NCBI RefSeq assembly: GCF_014201515.1
Contig: NZ_JACHEQ010000005.1
Span: 62,001-126,000, forward strand
Direction of reading: 5' to 3'
Length of the DNA: 64,000 bases
DNA from: Anoxybacillus mongoliensis
GTDB lineage: Bacteria; Bacillota; Bacilli; Bacillales; Anoxybacillaceae
Position 1 is the stretch's first letter; each line of letters begins with the position of its first letter. The translations under genes and the position numbers were made by a program. Below the pieces are notes generated by a model, which saw only the letters and a program-made list of their open reading frames with translations, was not told the DNA's origin and searched no databases. Positions 33,617 through 43,173 of this stretch are shown here, piece after piece.

Positions 33617-34835
33617 GTTTTGGATCGTTTTTCTTCATACGTATGTAACGAAATTAAAATCAAAGTCCTTTTTCATTTCAACGATCATTACCGCTTTTAT
33701 TGTATTTGGTATTAGTCAGTTAGATCGCATTATAGAAGCATTTAGTGATGGCGGTGAAAAGACAATTGGTGTTATTGATGAAACGAACGGATGGTATGAA
33801 TCATTGCAAGCGCAATTACAATCGAATAAAGAAATAAAACTTGTTCGTCATAATAAAAGTGAAGAACAGGCGAAAAAACTTGTCCAAACAGAACAGTGGT
33901 ATGCGTATATCGTGCTTCATATACAACACGGGAAACCGAAAGTGACATATTATGCGAAAAATATTGCAGATAGCGATGTCACCCATGAGATTGAGCAAGC
34001 ATTGCAACACGTTAAAATCGCAATGATGGCAAAACAAATTGGATTAACGTATGATCAAATTAATGCGTTATATGCGCCAATCGCTATGGAGAAAGTAGCG
34101 CTTGAGGAACATGCAAAAACAGAAGAACAATTAAATCAGGCAAGAGCGATCGTATATGTGCTATTGTTTGCGATGTATATGTTCGTTTTAATGTATGGAA
34201 GTATGATTATGATGGAAGTGGCAACAGAAAAATCATCACGCATTATGGAAATTTTAATTTCAAGTATCTCACCTATTCAACAATTGTTCGGAAAAATTTT
34301 AGGAATTGCTTTGTTAAGTTTAACGCAGTTTGTCATTATTTTTTCAGTTGGTTATGCATCGATGAAAAATAGTGATATGTTACGTCAGTTGCTAGGCATG
34401 AACGAACTACCACTTTCTTTGATGATATATGGCATTGTCTTTTTCTTGCTCGGTTATTTGTTGTATGCGATGTTATTTGCAGTGCTCGGTTCGATCGTTA
34501 GCCGAGTAGAGGAAGTACAACAAATGGCTGGACCTGTCACGATGCTTGTTGTTGCGGCATTTATTATGGCGATGTTTGGTTTGAATGCACCAGAATCTTC
34601 GTTTATTACAGCCATGTCGTTTGTTCCGTTTTTTGCTCCAATGATCATGTTTTTAAGAATTGGAATGTTACACGTTCCGACTTGGGAAATTGCTTTTAGC
34701 ATCGTTTTACTCGTCGGAACAATTGCCTTTTTATTTGTGTTTGGGTCAAAAATATATCGTGGTGGCGTGCTTATGTATAATCAAGCATCTTCATGGAAAG
34801 ATCTCAAGCGGGCATGGCAATTAACGAAAAAATAA
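33606..34835 (+). CDS. ABC-2 type permease (NatB-like)
   Basis: A 409-residue membrane protein starting MNNKFWIVFLHTYVTKLKSKSF behind AGTAGGTG. It has one N-terminal membrane segment, a large extracytoplasmic region (about residues 45-175) and five or six C-terminal segments, the layout of ABC-2 (NatB) permeases. The conserved cytoplasmic EKSSRIMEILISSISPIQQLFGKIL block is present near 215. It works with the ATPase encoded just upstream. Confidence 0.9.
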   Translation: MNNKFWIVFLHTYVTKLKSKSFFISTIITAFIVFGISQLDRIIEAFSDGGEKTIGVIDETNGWYESLQAQLQSNKEIKLVRHNKSEEQAKKLVQTEQWYAYIVLHIQHGKPKVTYYAKNIADSDVTHEIEQALQHVKIAMMAKQIGLTYDQINALYAPIAMEKVALEEHAKTEEQLNQARAIVYVLLFAMYMFVLMYGSMIMMEVATEKSSRIMEILISSISPIQQLFGKILGIALLSLTQFVIIFSVGYASMKNSDMLRQLLGMNELPLSLMIYGIVFFLLGYLLYAMLFAVLGSIVSRVEEVQQMAGPVTMLVVAAFIMAMFGLNAPESSFITAMSFVPFFAPMIMFLRIGMLHVPTWEIAFSIVLLVGTIAFLFVFGSKIYRGGVLMYNQASSWKDLKRAWQLTKK

Positions 34836-34838
34836 AAA

Positions 34839-34862
34839 GCCGAGCGAAATGCTCGGTTTTTT
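34839..34862 (+). terminator. Intrinsic terminator of the ABC operon
   Basis: AGCCGAGC pairs with GCTCGGTT around GAAAT, followed by TTTT. Confidence 0.85.
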
Positions 34863-35331
34863 ACATCGGTTTTGTCGGTGTCGGTTTGGCATAGCCTTCT
34901 TTATATGTTTCATCGATAAGTCGGCGAATATCTTTCACAGACATACCTTTTTCATATTGCTCAATCGAAATAGCTGCAATTTCTAAACAAACTCCACATT
35001 TTGTCGCATGATCGTCCCAAACGACTGCCCCATCGTTTTTATTTTCATATACAAAACAATCATAATTGTTTTCGTGACCGACTGACTCTCCACATCCACA
35101 ATAACAAGGAATGTTTTCTAGCAACTCTTGATGTGACGCAGCCTGTTCGTATAAGTGTGCCATAGATTCGTTATGTTTGGCTAAAAAAGAAGGCAAACGA
35201 TGAATGGAAGCTGTTTCTTCGCGTATATCGCTTGTTTGATGTTCCTGAGCATGATCATTTTCTTTTTGCGCACATCCACTAAACAATAAACTGGCAGAGA
35301 GCATCGTGCTAAATATCCATCGTTTTTTCAT
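34861..35331 (-). CDS. PCYCGC-motif lipoprotein
   Basis: A 156-residue protein starting MKKRWIFSTMLSASLLFSGC, with the lipobox LLFSGC. The mature protein holds the family-naming PCYCGCGESVGHENNYDCF segment and a later CGVCLEIA, six cysteines in all, plus a C-terminal helix YEKGMSVKDIRRLIDETY. The start at 35331 is preferred because AAGGATGG lies six bases upstream; the ATG at 35340 abuts it. Probably membrane-anchored outside the cell; a metal or thiol role is suggested by the cysteines but not shown. Confidence 0.9.
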   Translation of the reverse strand: MKKRWIFSTMLSASLLFSGCAQKENDHAQEHQTSDIREETASIHRLPSFLAKHNESMAHLYEQAASHQELLENIPCYCGCGESVGHENNYDCFVYENKNDGAVVWDDHATKCGVCLEIAAISIEQYEKGMSVKDIRRLIDETYKEGYAKPTPTKPM

Positions 35332-35449
35332 CTCAACCATCCTTTTTCCTGAAATGATAGAGGGTTCCGACTTTTTTCACTATTTCTTTTATCCTTTTAC
35401 TATTATAATAAAAACAATAGTAAATGATAAGGAAAAAGGCGGGAAAAGG

Positions 35450-37372
35450 ATGGAGTACATTGAAGTAAAAGGACAAACGGTAGAAGAGGCTATTGAAGAT
35501 GGTCTAAAACAGCTTCAAGCGACGCGCGAAGAAGTAGTCATTGAAATCATACAACAAGAGCGTAAAAAGTTGTTCGGTATCGTTTCACAACCGGCCGTTG
35601 TCCGACTAACGAAGAAGCAACAAACAAAACAAGTTGTTCAACAGAAAGAAGGAAAAGTATGGATTAAAGATGGTACGTTGCATTATGAATGTTTGGATGT
35701 CAGCCCAACGATTGTGGCTGGTGAGGGTGTTATTTGTTTACATAATGGAGAAGTCATCGAAGGGACAATCACGTTACAAGAAGGAGACGACGTTCGCATT
35801 TACCCAAAAGAAGAAAGTATTGCGCAATCAGTCTGGAAAATTGACATAGATGCTAGAAAGTTAGAGGCGATATTGACGTTTGCTCCCGGAATACGACGTC
35901 GATATATATTGGAGGATCACCTACCAACCAATAAATTGCATATAAAAGCAAAAATAGAAAATGAACTCATTTATGATGTGACATATGAGCAAGTGATGGC
36001 GAAACTGCAAGAGTTAGGAATTGTTTATGGAATAAATGAAGAAGCAATTCGTCAAGCATTGCAGTCAGAGAAAAAAATAACGGCTGTGATCGCAAAAGGA
36101 ATTGAGCCAATGGAAGGAAAAGACGGATGGGTAGAAGTGAAAGTAGGTGAGGGAAAAAGAACACCGAAAGCCCGTGAAGACGGAACCGTTGATTACCGTG
36201 AAATGGAAACGATTGCGACGGTCGGTGAGGGAGATTTAATCGCGCTCGTTCATCCTCCGCAGCCAGGAAAGCCGGGGTTAACAGTGACGAATGAAGTCAT
36301 TCCTGTTCGTGAAGTGCATCCGATCATGATTAAACTCGGTAAAGGGGTAACGATGGATGACAATCGCATTTTAGCAACGACAGGCGGAAGACCACAAATT
36401 GCTAAAAAAGGAAAAACAGTTGTTGTTTCTATTATTCCGAAGCTCGTTCATCAAGGGGATGTCGATTTATCGGTAGGAAACATTCGTTTTAAAGGGGATG
36501 TTGAAATTATGGGCAATGTTCAAGACGAGATGGTCGTTGAAGCGCTCGGTAGCATTATGATTTTACAAAATGTCAATCGTGCAAAAATTCGTGCGCAACA
36601 ATCTATTTTTATTCAACAAAACGTCATTAGCGGTACAGTCACATCAGGGGAAAATAAAATGCTCGTTACACAGCTTATTGGTTTATTACAACAAATTCGC
36701 CACTCGCTTGAACGAATGATTGTCGCCATTCAACAACTAATGGTCATGTCAAAAATTCGCGAACAAGATATTTATCCGCTGACAAAGAGATTGCTCGAAA
36801 GCAAGTTTCAAACGATGATGGAAGCGATGAAACAGTATAAAACGATGTGCGAACAAAAGCGTGAACAAATTGGTGAACAGTGGTTCGACATTGGTTCGCA
36901 GTTGAATGACTGTTTGCTTGCAGATCGTCCAAATCAATTTCACTGTTTAGAGGGCATGGCAAATTTGCTTCGTGAACTTAATACATTTATCGGACAATAT
37001 GATCGCGAAGAAAATGATGCGATTGAACTTTCGTATGCTTTAAATAGCGTCATTCACGGAAGTGGTGATGTGATTATAACAGGGAAGGGATGTTATAATT
37101 GCAATATTTACGCAGGAGGGGCGTTGACTGTTCATGGAGTATTACGTGGCGGTGAAGCGTACGCACAAAAAGGAATGAAAGTGAAAGAAGTCGGATCTTC
37201 ACTCGGTATTAAGACCGTGCTAGCTGTCCCAAAAGGGGAGACGATTTATATTGAACATGCGTGGGAAGGAACAGTTGTTCAATTTGGCAAAAAAGCGTAT
37301 ACGTTTTATGAAGAAAAAAAATATGTTGAGATGAAATGGGACGACGAACGTCAAGAAATTGTATTTGGATAA
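35450..37372 (+). CDS. FapA family protein (DUF342) with Jag-N-like N-terminus
   Basis: A 640-residue protein. Residues 1-50 (MEYIEVKGQTVEEAIEDGLK at the start, then a KKLFGI end) look like the Jag N-terminal domain. The remainder is the FapA/DUF342 fold: GEGKRTPKAREDGTVDYRE near 230, GRPQIAKKGKTV near 320, a coiled-coil hairpin about residues 405-510 and a C-terminal right-handed beta-helix (GSGDVIITGKGCYNCNIYAGG). The start at 35450 is downstream of a TATAAT-like box. Family members are called flagellar assembly protein A, but no flagellar gene is near. A cytoplasmic scaffolding role is plausible; not shown. Confidence 0.85.
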   Translation: MEYIEVKGQTVEEAIEDGLKQLQATREEVVIEIIQQERKKLFGIVSQPAVVRLTKKQQTKQVVQQKEGKVWIKDGTLHYECLDVSPTIVAGEGVICLHNGEVIEGTITLQEGDDVRIYPKEESIAQSVWKIDIDARKLEAILTFAPGIRRRYILEDHLPTNKLHIKAKIENELIYDVTYEQVMAKLQELGIVYGINEEAIRQALQSEKKITAVIAKGIEPMEGKDGWVEVKVGEGKRTPKAREDGTVDYREMETIATVGEGDLIALVHPPQPGKPGLTVTNEVIPVREVHPIMIKLGKGVTMDDNRILATTGGRPQIAKKGKTVVVSIIPKLVHQGDVDLSVGNIRFKGDVEIMGNVQDEMVVEALGSIMILQNVNRAKIRAQQSIFIQQNVISGTVTSGENKMLVTQLIGLLQQIRHSLERMIVAIQQLMVMSKIREQDIYPLTKRLLESKFQTMMEAMKQYKTMCEQKREQIGEQWFDIGSQLNDCLLADRPNQFHCLEGMANLLRELNTFIGQYDREENDAIELSYALNSVIHGSGDVIITGKGCYNCNIYAGGALTVHGVLRGGEAYAQKGMKVKEVGSSLGIKTVLAVPKGETIYIEHAWEGTVVQFGKKAYTFYEEKKYVEMKWDDERQEIVFG

Positions 37373-37410
37373 AAAAGACGCTGGCCAACAAAGCCAATGC
37401 GTCTTTTTAT
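37372..37410 (+). terminator. Intrinsic terminator after the FapA-like gene
   Basis: AAAGACGC pairs with GCGTCTTT around a loop that itself holds GGC/GCC, followed by TTATAT. Confidence 0.8.
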
Positions 37411-37488
37411 ATATTTTTTCAGATGATCATATAGTATAATGTAAATGTTCTTAATTTTCTTTCTTTTTAGAAAAAGGGGGGGTAGAAA

Positions 37489-39465
37489 ATGAAAGCGGTT
37501 ACGGATGGGGATATTTTATGGACACCAACGAAAGAACAAATCGAACAATCAAGTGTGAAAAAGTATATGGATTGGCTACAAGCGAAAAAAGGGCTTGCAT
37601 TTGATTCGCATGCGGCGCTATGGAAATGGTCGGTTGAGAAACTTGAACAATTTTGGGAAACGGTGTGGGAATATTGTGATGTTCGGTCGTCTGCGCCGTA
37701 TACGTGTGTGTTAGAAGAGCGGAAAATGCCGCGGGCAAACTGGTTTCCAGGGGCACGGTTAAATTATGCGGAACATATTTTTCGTAACATACAGGAAAAA
37801 CCAGCGCTTTTATTTCGTTCCGAACGCGTTTCGCTACGTGAAGTAACGTGGGAAGAGCTAAAACAACAAACAGCGTCAGTCGCCTCAGTACTGAAAAAAC
37901 TTGGCGTCAAACAAGGCGATCGCGTCATCGCTTATATGCCGAATATTCCAGAAACCGTCGTTGCGTTTTTGGCGTGCGCAAGCATTGGCGCGATTTGGTC
38001 AAGCTGCTCGCCTGATTTTGGTGCCAATAGCGTCATCGACCGATTTCAACAAATTGAGCCGACGATTTTGTTTGCGGTGGACGGTTGTCAATATAACGGA
38101 AAAACGTTTGATAAACTTCCTGTTGTCAAAGAGTTGCAAGAAAAACTTCCGTCGTTAAAAAAGACGATCGTTGTTCCGTATTTGCGTGACGATATAAGCG
38201 CGTGGGACGATTCTGTTTTATTATGGACGGACATATTGCAAGAAGAAGGCGAGCTTGTGTATGAGCAGGTACCGTTTGCTCACCCGCTTTGGATTTTATA
38301 TTCTTCTGGGACGACCGGACTGCCAAAGCCAATCGTGCAAGGGCACGGGGGCATTTTACTAGAACATTTAAAAATTTTATCGATTGAATGCAATATTGCG
38401 CGTGATAGCACATTTTTCTGGTTTACAACGACTGGTTGGATGATGTGGAACTTTTTAATTGGTGGGCTGTTAGTTGGAGCAACAGTTGTATTATATGACG
38501 GGAGCCCAACGTTTCCAGATGTAAACGTTTTATGGGAGCTTGCTGAAAAGGCAAAAATTACGCATTTTGGCACAAGCGCAGCGTTTATTAACGTTTGCAT
38601 GAAGCAAGGCATTCAACCGAAAGAGACTTACGATTTTTCGCCATTGCAAGCGGTTTTGTCGACAGGATCGCCGCTGACGACCGAAGGGTTTCTTTGGGTG
38701 TATGAACATGTGAAAGATGTTTGGCTTGTCTCATGTAGTGGTGGAACAGATGTATGCACCGCGTTTGTCGGTGGGTCTCCGATACTGCCGGTTCGTGCAG
38801 GCATGCTGCAATGCCGTTCGCTTGGGGCGAATGTGCAAGCGTTTGATGAACATGGACGTTCGCTGATCAACGAAGTCGGGGAACTAGTCATCACGGAGCC
38901 AATGCCGTCGATGCCACTCTTTTTCTGGAACGACGAAAACGACCGCCGCTATCTCGAAAGCTATTTTGATACGTACCCAGGCGTATGGAAACATGGGGAT
39001 TGGATTAAAATTGACGACGAAGGAAGCTGCGTCATTTATGGCCGTTCCGATTCGACGATTAACCGTGCGGGTGTGCGAATGGGCACGAGCGAAATTTATC
39101 GTGCGGTTGAAACGGTTGATGGCATTCTCGACAGCTTAGTTATCGACTTAGAAGTGATGGGGCGGAAATCGTTTATGCCGTTGTTTGTCGTCCTTCAGCC
39201 AGGAGCAGAGCTAGATGATACATTAAAACAACGAGTGAAAGAAGCCATTAAAGCGCATGTATCGCCGCGCTTTATTCCGGATGCGATTTACCAAGTCGAT
39301 CAAATTCCAAAAACGTTAAACGGAAAGAAAATGGAAATCCCGATTCGCAAAATTTTATTAGGTTTCCCGCTCGAAAAAGCGGTGAACGTTGGCTCAATGG
39401 CAAACCCTGAATCACTTTCTTTCTTTATCGAACTCGCCAAACAATGGGAACATTCGAACGTATAA
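37489..39465 (+). CDS. Acetoacetate-CoA ligase (acetoacetyl-CoA synthetase)
   Basis: A 658-residue adenylate-forming enzyme: N-terminal acyl-CoA synthetase cap (WTPTKEQIEQSSVKKYMDWL), P-loop YSSGTTGLPKPIVQGHGG near 265, the GWMMWNFLIGGLLVGAT block near 310, GDWIKIDDEG and GRSDSTINRAGVRMGTSEIY near 500, and the catalytic lysine region IPKTLNGKKMEIPI near 610. Length and the TDVCTAFVGG block fit acetoacetyl-CoA synthetase rather than acetyl-CoA synthetase. It salvages acetoacetate, a product of leucine breakdown, which agrees with the neighbouring LiuR-like operon. AAAGGGGGGG precedes the start. Confidence 0.9.
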   Translation: MKAVTDGDILWTPTKEQIEQSSVKKYMDWLQAKKGLAFDSHAALWKWSVEKLEQFWETVWEYCDVRSSAPYTCVLEERKMPRANWFPGARLNYAEHIFRNIQEKPALLFRSERVSLREVTWEELKQQTASVASVLKKLGVKQGDRVIAYMPNIPETVVAFLACASIGAIWSSCSPDFGANSVIDRFQQIEPTILFAVDGCQYNGKTFDKLPVVKELQEKLPSLKKTIVVPYLRDDISAWDDSVLLWTDILQEEGELVYEQVPFAHPLWILYSSGTTGLPKPIVQGHGGILLEHLKILSIECNIARDSTFFWFTTTGWMMWNFLIGGLLVGATVVLYDGSPTFPDVNVLWELAEKAKITHFGTSAAFINVCMKQGIQPKETYDFSPLQAVLSTGSPLTTEGFLWVYEHVKDVWLVSCSGGTDVCTAFVGGSPILPVRAGMLQCRSLGANVQAFDEHGRSLINEVGELVITEPMPSMPLFFWNDENDRRYLESYFDTYPGVWKHGDWIKIDDEGSCVIYGRSDSTINRAGVRMGTSEIYRAVETVDGILDSLVIDLEVMGRKSFMPLFVVLQPGAELDDTLKQRVKEAIKAHVSPRFIPDAIYQVDQIPKTLNGKKMEIPIRKILLGFPLEKAVNVGSMANPESLSFFIELAKQWEHSNV

Positions 39466-39467
39466 GC

Positions 39468-39516
39468 AAGGCTGTTGCCGTTTGGTAACAGCCTTAAAGG
39501 CGTGCGCCTCTTTTTT
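39468..39516 (+). terminator. Tandem terminator hairpins
   Basis: AAGGCTGTTGCC pairs with GGTAACAGCCTT, then GGCG/CGCC followed by TCTTTTTT. Confidence 0.85.
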
Positions 39517-39518
39517 GA

Positions 39519-39547
39519 TTGACTTTTACGTAAACGTAAACTAAAAT
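39519..39547 (+). promoter_or_regulatory. Promoter and LiuR-like operator of the MerR operon
   Basis: TTGACT (39519-39524) and TAAAAT (39542-39547) with a 17-bp spacer. The spacer holds TTTACGTAAACGTAAA (39525-39540), arms TTTACG and CGTAAA; it is also two ACGTAAA direct copies. It resembles the operator reported for LiuR-type MerR regulators of leucine and fatty acid breakdown. A site inside a normal-length spacer fits autorepression. Confidence 0.65.
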
Positions 39548-39581
39548 AAAATTCAGAAAATTAAAAATAAAGGTGGAAGCG

Positions 39582-39968
39582 ATGAACTATTATACGATCT
39601 CCCAACTGGCTGAGCAGTTTGATATTAGCACACGAACGATTCGCTATTATGAGGAACGTGGGCTCATTTCACCCATTCGCACCGATTCGGGCCAGCGATT
39701 GTATACGAAAAAAGACCGAGCGGTGCTAAAGCTCATTTTACGCGGCAAACGGTTCGGTTTTTCGTTAGAAGAAATCCATGAAATGATTAGTTTGTTTGAC
39801 AATGATCGCACCGGTCGAAAACAACTGGAAAAAACAATTGCATACGGTGAGAAAAAGTTAAAGGAGGTGACGGAGCGGATTGAGGACTTAATGCAGTTAA
39901 AACAAGAAATGGAGTCAATTTTGGCGGATTTTCGTGAACGATTACAAAAATTGGAGGAAACCGAATGA
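39582..39968 (+). CDS. MerR family regulator, LiuR-like
   Basis: A 128-residue regulator starting MNYYTISQLAEQFDISTRTI, with the winged-helix motif RYYEERGLISPIRTDSGQRLYTKKDRAVL and the C-terminal dimerisation coiled coil (YGEKKLKEVTERIEDLMQLKQ). AGGTGG is five bases before the ATG. No cysteine-based metal site is visible, in line with an acyl-CoA-sensing type. It overlaps the downstream CoA ligase by 4 bp and has its own operator-like site upstream, so it probably controls this operon. Confidence 0.9.
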   Translation: MNYYTISQLAEQFDISTRTIRYYEERGLISPIRTDSGQRLYTKKDRAVLKLILRGKRFGFSLEEIHEMISLFDNDRTGRKQLEKTIAYGEKKLKEVTERIEDLMQLKQEMESILADFRERLQKLEETE

Positions 39969-41494
39969 ACATTTCTGAGTTGTTAGCGCGCAATGCGCGA
40001 AAGTTTCCGAACAAAGTAGCACTAATTGATGGTGACGTGTCGCTTTCTTATCAAGAAGTAGACGATACAGTCAATCGGCTTGCTTCTTCGCTTGCTTCAC
40101 TTGGCATCAAACGAGGCGATAAAGTCGTATTATATATGCCAAATACGAAAGAATTTGTATATGTGTATTTTGCCGTCTTGCGCCTTGGTGCGATCATCGT
40201 ACCAGTCAATGCGCGGTTAACAGCGCAAGAAGTACAATACATTATCGAACATAGCGAAGCAAAAGCAGTGATCGCACACGATTGGATTTATCAGGAACTT
40301 GCCTCGCTTGTTCGTACGGTTGACGTCATTTGGGTGAAAACAGGGGAAGCGGCAGACGGTTGGCGTTCGCTCACGCAACTCATTGCAACCGGCGATGCTT
40401 CCCCAATTGTTTGTCCGTTGAATGAAGATGACGAAACGACGATTTTATACACATCCGGAACGACTGGTAAACCAAAAGGAGTGTTGTTTACAGCGCGTAA
40501 TATTTTCGCTGTCGCAACGATGATGGCGCTAGAGACGAAAATGGATAAGCATAGCCGCCTGTTGCACATGATGCCACTCAGCCATTCCGCACCGCTTCAT
40601 TTATTTTTTGGCGGCGGTATGTACGTCGGGGCCACCCATGTGTTATCACCAACGTTTTCCCCGGAAGCATTGTTACAACTAATCACGAAACACGAAATTA
40701 CCCACTTTTTCGGAGCGCCAGTCGCTTATTTACTTACCGCAAAACATCCACGTCTTCACGAATACGATTTATCGTCCGTCCAATATTGGACGTATGGCGG
40801 CGCACCGTTGTCGGCAAATGAAGTGCAATTTGTCGCTAAACAGTTTCGTACGAATCGACTGATGTGTTTGTATGGATTAACGGAAGCTGGACCGAACGGA
40901 ACGTATTTATCACCGGAAGAACATGCGACAAAGGCAGGAAGTGTTGGCAAAGATGCCGCCCTTCATTGCGAAGTAAAAATTGTCGACGAACACGGCAAAG
41001 AAGTTCCGCCTGGCGAGGTTGGTGAAATCATCTTAGCTGGAGAAGGAACAATGAAAGGCTATTATAAAGACGAAGAAAAAACAACGGAAACGGTAAAAAA
41101 CGGCTGGCTATATACAGGCGATTTAGCGCGCCGTGACGAAGACGGGTACATTTGGATCGTTGATCGGAAAAAAGATATGATCATTTCTGGCGGGGTGAAC
41201 GTTTACCCGAAAGAAGTGGAAGATGCGCTAAAGCTACACCCAGCGATTGTTGATGTGGCAGTAGTTGGTGTGCCTCATCCGGAATGGGGGGAAACGGTCA
41301 AAGCGTTTGTTGTCACGACAGAGCCGATCGAGCAGCTTGTTGAAGAATGTAAACGTTTTCTATCTGGTAAACTTGCAGACTATAAAATTCCAAAGCTATA
41401 CGAAGTCATTCCTGAACTCCCGCGCAATGCGACAGGAAAAATATTAAAACAAGTATTGAGAGGGATGCATAATGAAACAGCTACGAGAAGTTGA
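39965..41494 (+). CDS. Acyl-CoA synthetase (AMP-binding)
   Basis: A 509-residue adenylate-forming ligase with P-loop LYTSGTTGKPKGV near 162, YGLTEAGPNGTYLSPEEH near 303, YTGDLARRDEDGYIWIVDRKKDMIISGG near 380 (in parts) and the catalytic lysine in LPRNATGKILKQ near the C-terminus. It activates a fatty or branched acid to its CoA ester for the dehydrogenase encoded next. Chain length cannot be told. The ATG overlaps the merR stop and the end overlaps the next gene by 23 bp. Confidence 0.92.
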   Translation: MNISELLARNARKFPNKVALIDGDVSLSYQEVDDTVNRLASSLASLGIKRGDKVVLYMPNTKEFVYVYFAVLRLGAIIVPVNARLTAQEVQYIIEHSEAKAVIAHDWIYQELASLVRTVDVIWVKTGEAADGWRSLTQLIATGDASPIVCPLNEDDETTILYTSGTTGKPKGVLFTARNIFAVATMMALETKMDKHSRLLHMMPLSHSAPLHLFFGGGMYVGATHVLSPTFSPEALLQLITKHEITHFFGAPVAYLLTAKHPRLHEYDLSSVQYWTYGGAPLSANEVQFVAKQFRTNRLMCLYGLTEAGPNGTYLSPEEHATKAGSVGKDAALHCEVKIVDEHGKEVPPGEVGEIILAGEGTMKGYYKDEEKTTETVKNGWLYTGDLARRDEDGYIWIVDRKKDMIISGGVNVYPKEVEDALKLHPAIVDVAVVGVPHPEWGETVKAFVVTTEPIEQLVEECKRFLSGKLADYKIPKLYEVIPELPRNATGKILKQVLRGMHNETATRS

Positions 41495-43142
41495 TCCGAA
41501 CTTATTTGCCAATTTAAAAAAATATTTAGATAAAAAGTTTTATGCGTACGCGGAAGAAGAGTTAGAGAAGTTTTGGCAACGATGCATGACCGATATCGAC
41601 CGGCGCGCGGTACATACGGACCGCGAAGGACAGCCGCGGCTGATCAAATATGACCGCTTTGGCAACGACATTTCCGAAATATGGGTGAATGAAGGATACA
41701 AACAAACAGTAAAAGAAACGTACGAAACGGGGATTGTCGGCTATGTCCATAAGCCGATTCCTGCGCTTGGCCGTGTTGGCAACTATATTTATTCATATGC
41801 TCAAGGCTATTTGCTATCGCAAGTCGAACCAGGATTTTATTGCCCAGTGACGTTAACAATGGCGACTGCATACGTATTAGAGCATTTTGCGGATGAACGA
41901 ATCAAAGCAAAATATTTGCCGCACGTCATTTCTACTGGCGAAGTCGAGCTGTATGAAGGAGCGACGTTTTTAACGGAGCGGCAAGGCGGTTCGGATGTTG
42001 GCGCCAATGAAGTGCGCGCTGTTTTATGCGGTGACCATTACGAAATTTACGGAGAAAAATATTTTGCTAGCAACGCCGGCATGTGCGGGGTTGCGTTAGT
42101 GCTTGCCCGCATCGACGGAAGCGAGGCGGGGACGAAAGGGCTTAGTTTATTTTTAGTACCGTGGCGCAACGACGATGGCACATTAAACGGCATTCACATT
42201 CGGCGTTTAAAAGATAAACTTGGTGTTCGCGCTGTGCCGTCGGCGGAAGTCGTATTTGAAGGAGCAAAAGCCTATTTAATTGGCGATGCAAAAAAAGGGT
42301 TTTATTATATGATGGGAGCGCTTAATTTATCGCGTGTCTGCAACGCTGTCGCTTCGATTGGCATTATGAAGCGGGCGCTAGAAGAGGCGAAGCAATATGC
42401 GGTTAATCGTCAAGCGTTTGGGCATACACTTACATCGTATCCGATGGTAAAAGAAACGTTAGCCAACTTAACGGCGCGTCAAGAAGTGCAAACGAGCGCT
42501 TGTTTTGAGTTAATTTCCTTTTTTGACCGTGTGATGCGCACGCCAGGGCAAGCATCTGAACAAGAGAAAGCATGGAACCGCTTGTTAATTGCGCTTTTAA
42601 AAATGCGAACAGCAGAAGAAGCGATTGCATTTGCCCATGAAGCGATTGAAATGCACGGCGGAAACGGCTACATTGAAGACTTTGTCACCCCGCGCCTGCT
42701 TCGCGATGCCCAAGTATTGACCGTCTGGGAAGGAACAGCAAACATTTTAGGGCTTGAAGTGCTGCGCCTCATCCGTAAATATCGCGTCCATGAAACGTTT
42801 ATTCAAACAATAAGCGAGCAACTTGCTGCACTCCCTGGCGAAATACGCGCATTTGCTACACCGGTCGAAAGCGGGCTGAACGAACTCATACAATCGCTAA
42901 AACAATTGCACGGTCAACGAGAAGACGTGCAAACGTATCACGCCAAAAAAATTGCCAATCGCCTTTGCGACTTGTATTTGAGCGTCATCGCGTTAAAAGA
43001 AGCGGGAGAAAGCGAACGAAAACAAATCATCGCCCGCCTTTTCTTACAGCATATTTGGGGATGCGATTTATTCGATGACGAGATGATATCGGTTCGCTAT
43101 TTTGAAGCCATCATGAACGAAACGAAAAAGGTAGAAGTATAA
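41472..43142 (+). CDS. Acyl-CoA dehydrogenase, large (AidB/FadE-like)
   Basis: A 556-residue member of the acyl-CoA dehydrogenase family with an extra N-terminal domain and a C-terminal extension. Flavin and substrate marks are ATFLTERQGGSDVGANEV near 163, GEKYFASNAGM near 195, RLKDKLGVRAVPSAEV near 248, RQAFGHTLTSYPMVKETLANL near 315, MHGGNGYIEDFVTPRLLRDAQV near 392 and the catalytic glutamate in TVWEGTANILGLEV near 420. Larger than classical enzymes (about 380), like the AidB group. Its operon suggests a fatty or branched acyl-CoA substrate. Confidence 0.9.
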   Translation: MKQLREVDPNLFANLKKYLDKKFYAYAEEELEKFWQRCMTDIDRRAVHTDREGQPRLIKYDRFGNDISEIWVNEGYKQTVKETYETGIVGYVHKPIPALGRVGNYIYSYAQGYLLSQVEPGFYCPVTLTMATAYVLEHFADERIKAKYLPHVISTGEVELYEGATFLTERQGGSDVGANEVRAVLCGDHYEIYGEKYFASNAGMCGVALVLARIDGSEAGTKGLSLFLVPWRNDDGTLNGIHIRRLKDKLGVRAVPSAEVVFEGAKAYLIGDAKKGFYYMMGALNLSRVCNAVASIGIMKRALEEAKQYAVNRQAFGHTLTSYPMVKETLANLTARQEVQTSACFELISFFDRVMRTPGQASEQEKAWNRLLIALLKMRTAEEAIAFAHEAIEMHGGNGYIEDFVTPRLLRDAQVLTVWEGTANILGLEVLRLIRKYRVHETFIQTISEQLAALPGEIRAFATPVESGLNELIQSLKQLHGQREDVQTYHAKKIANRLCDLYLSVIALKEAGESERKQIIARLFLQHIWGCDLFDDEMISVRYFEAIMNETKKVEV

Positions 43143-43173
43143 AAAGGGTAAGGGACCACGTCGGTTCCTTGCC

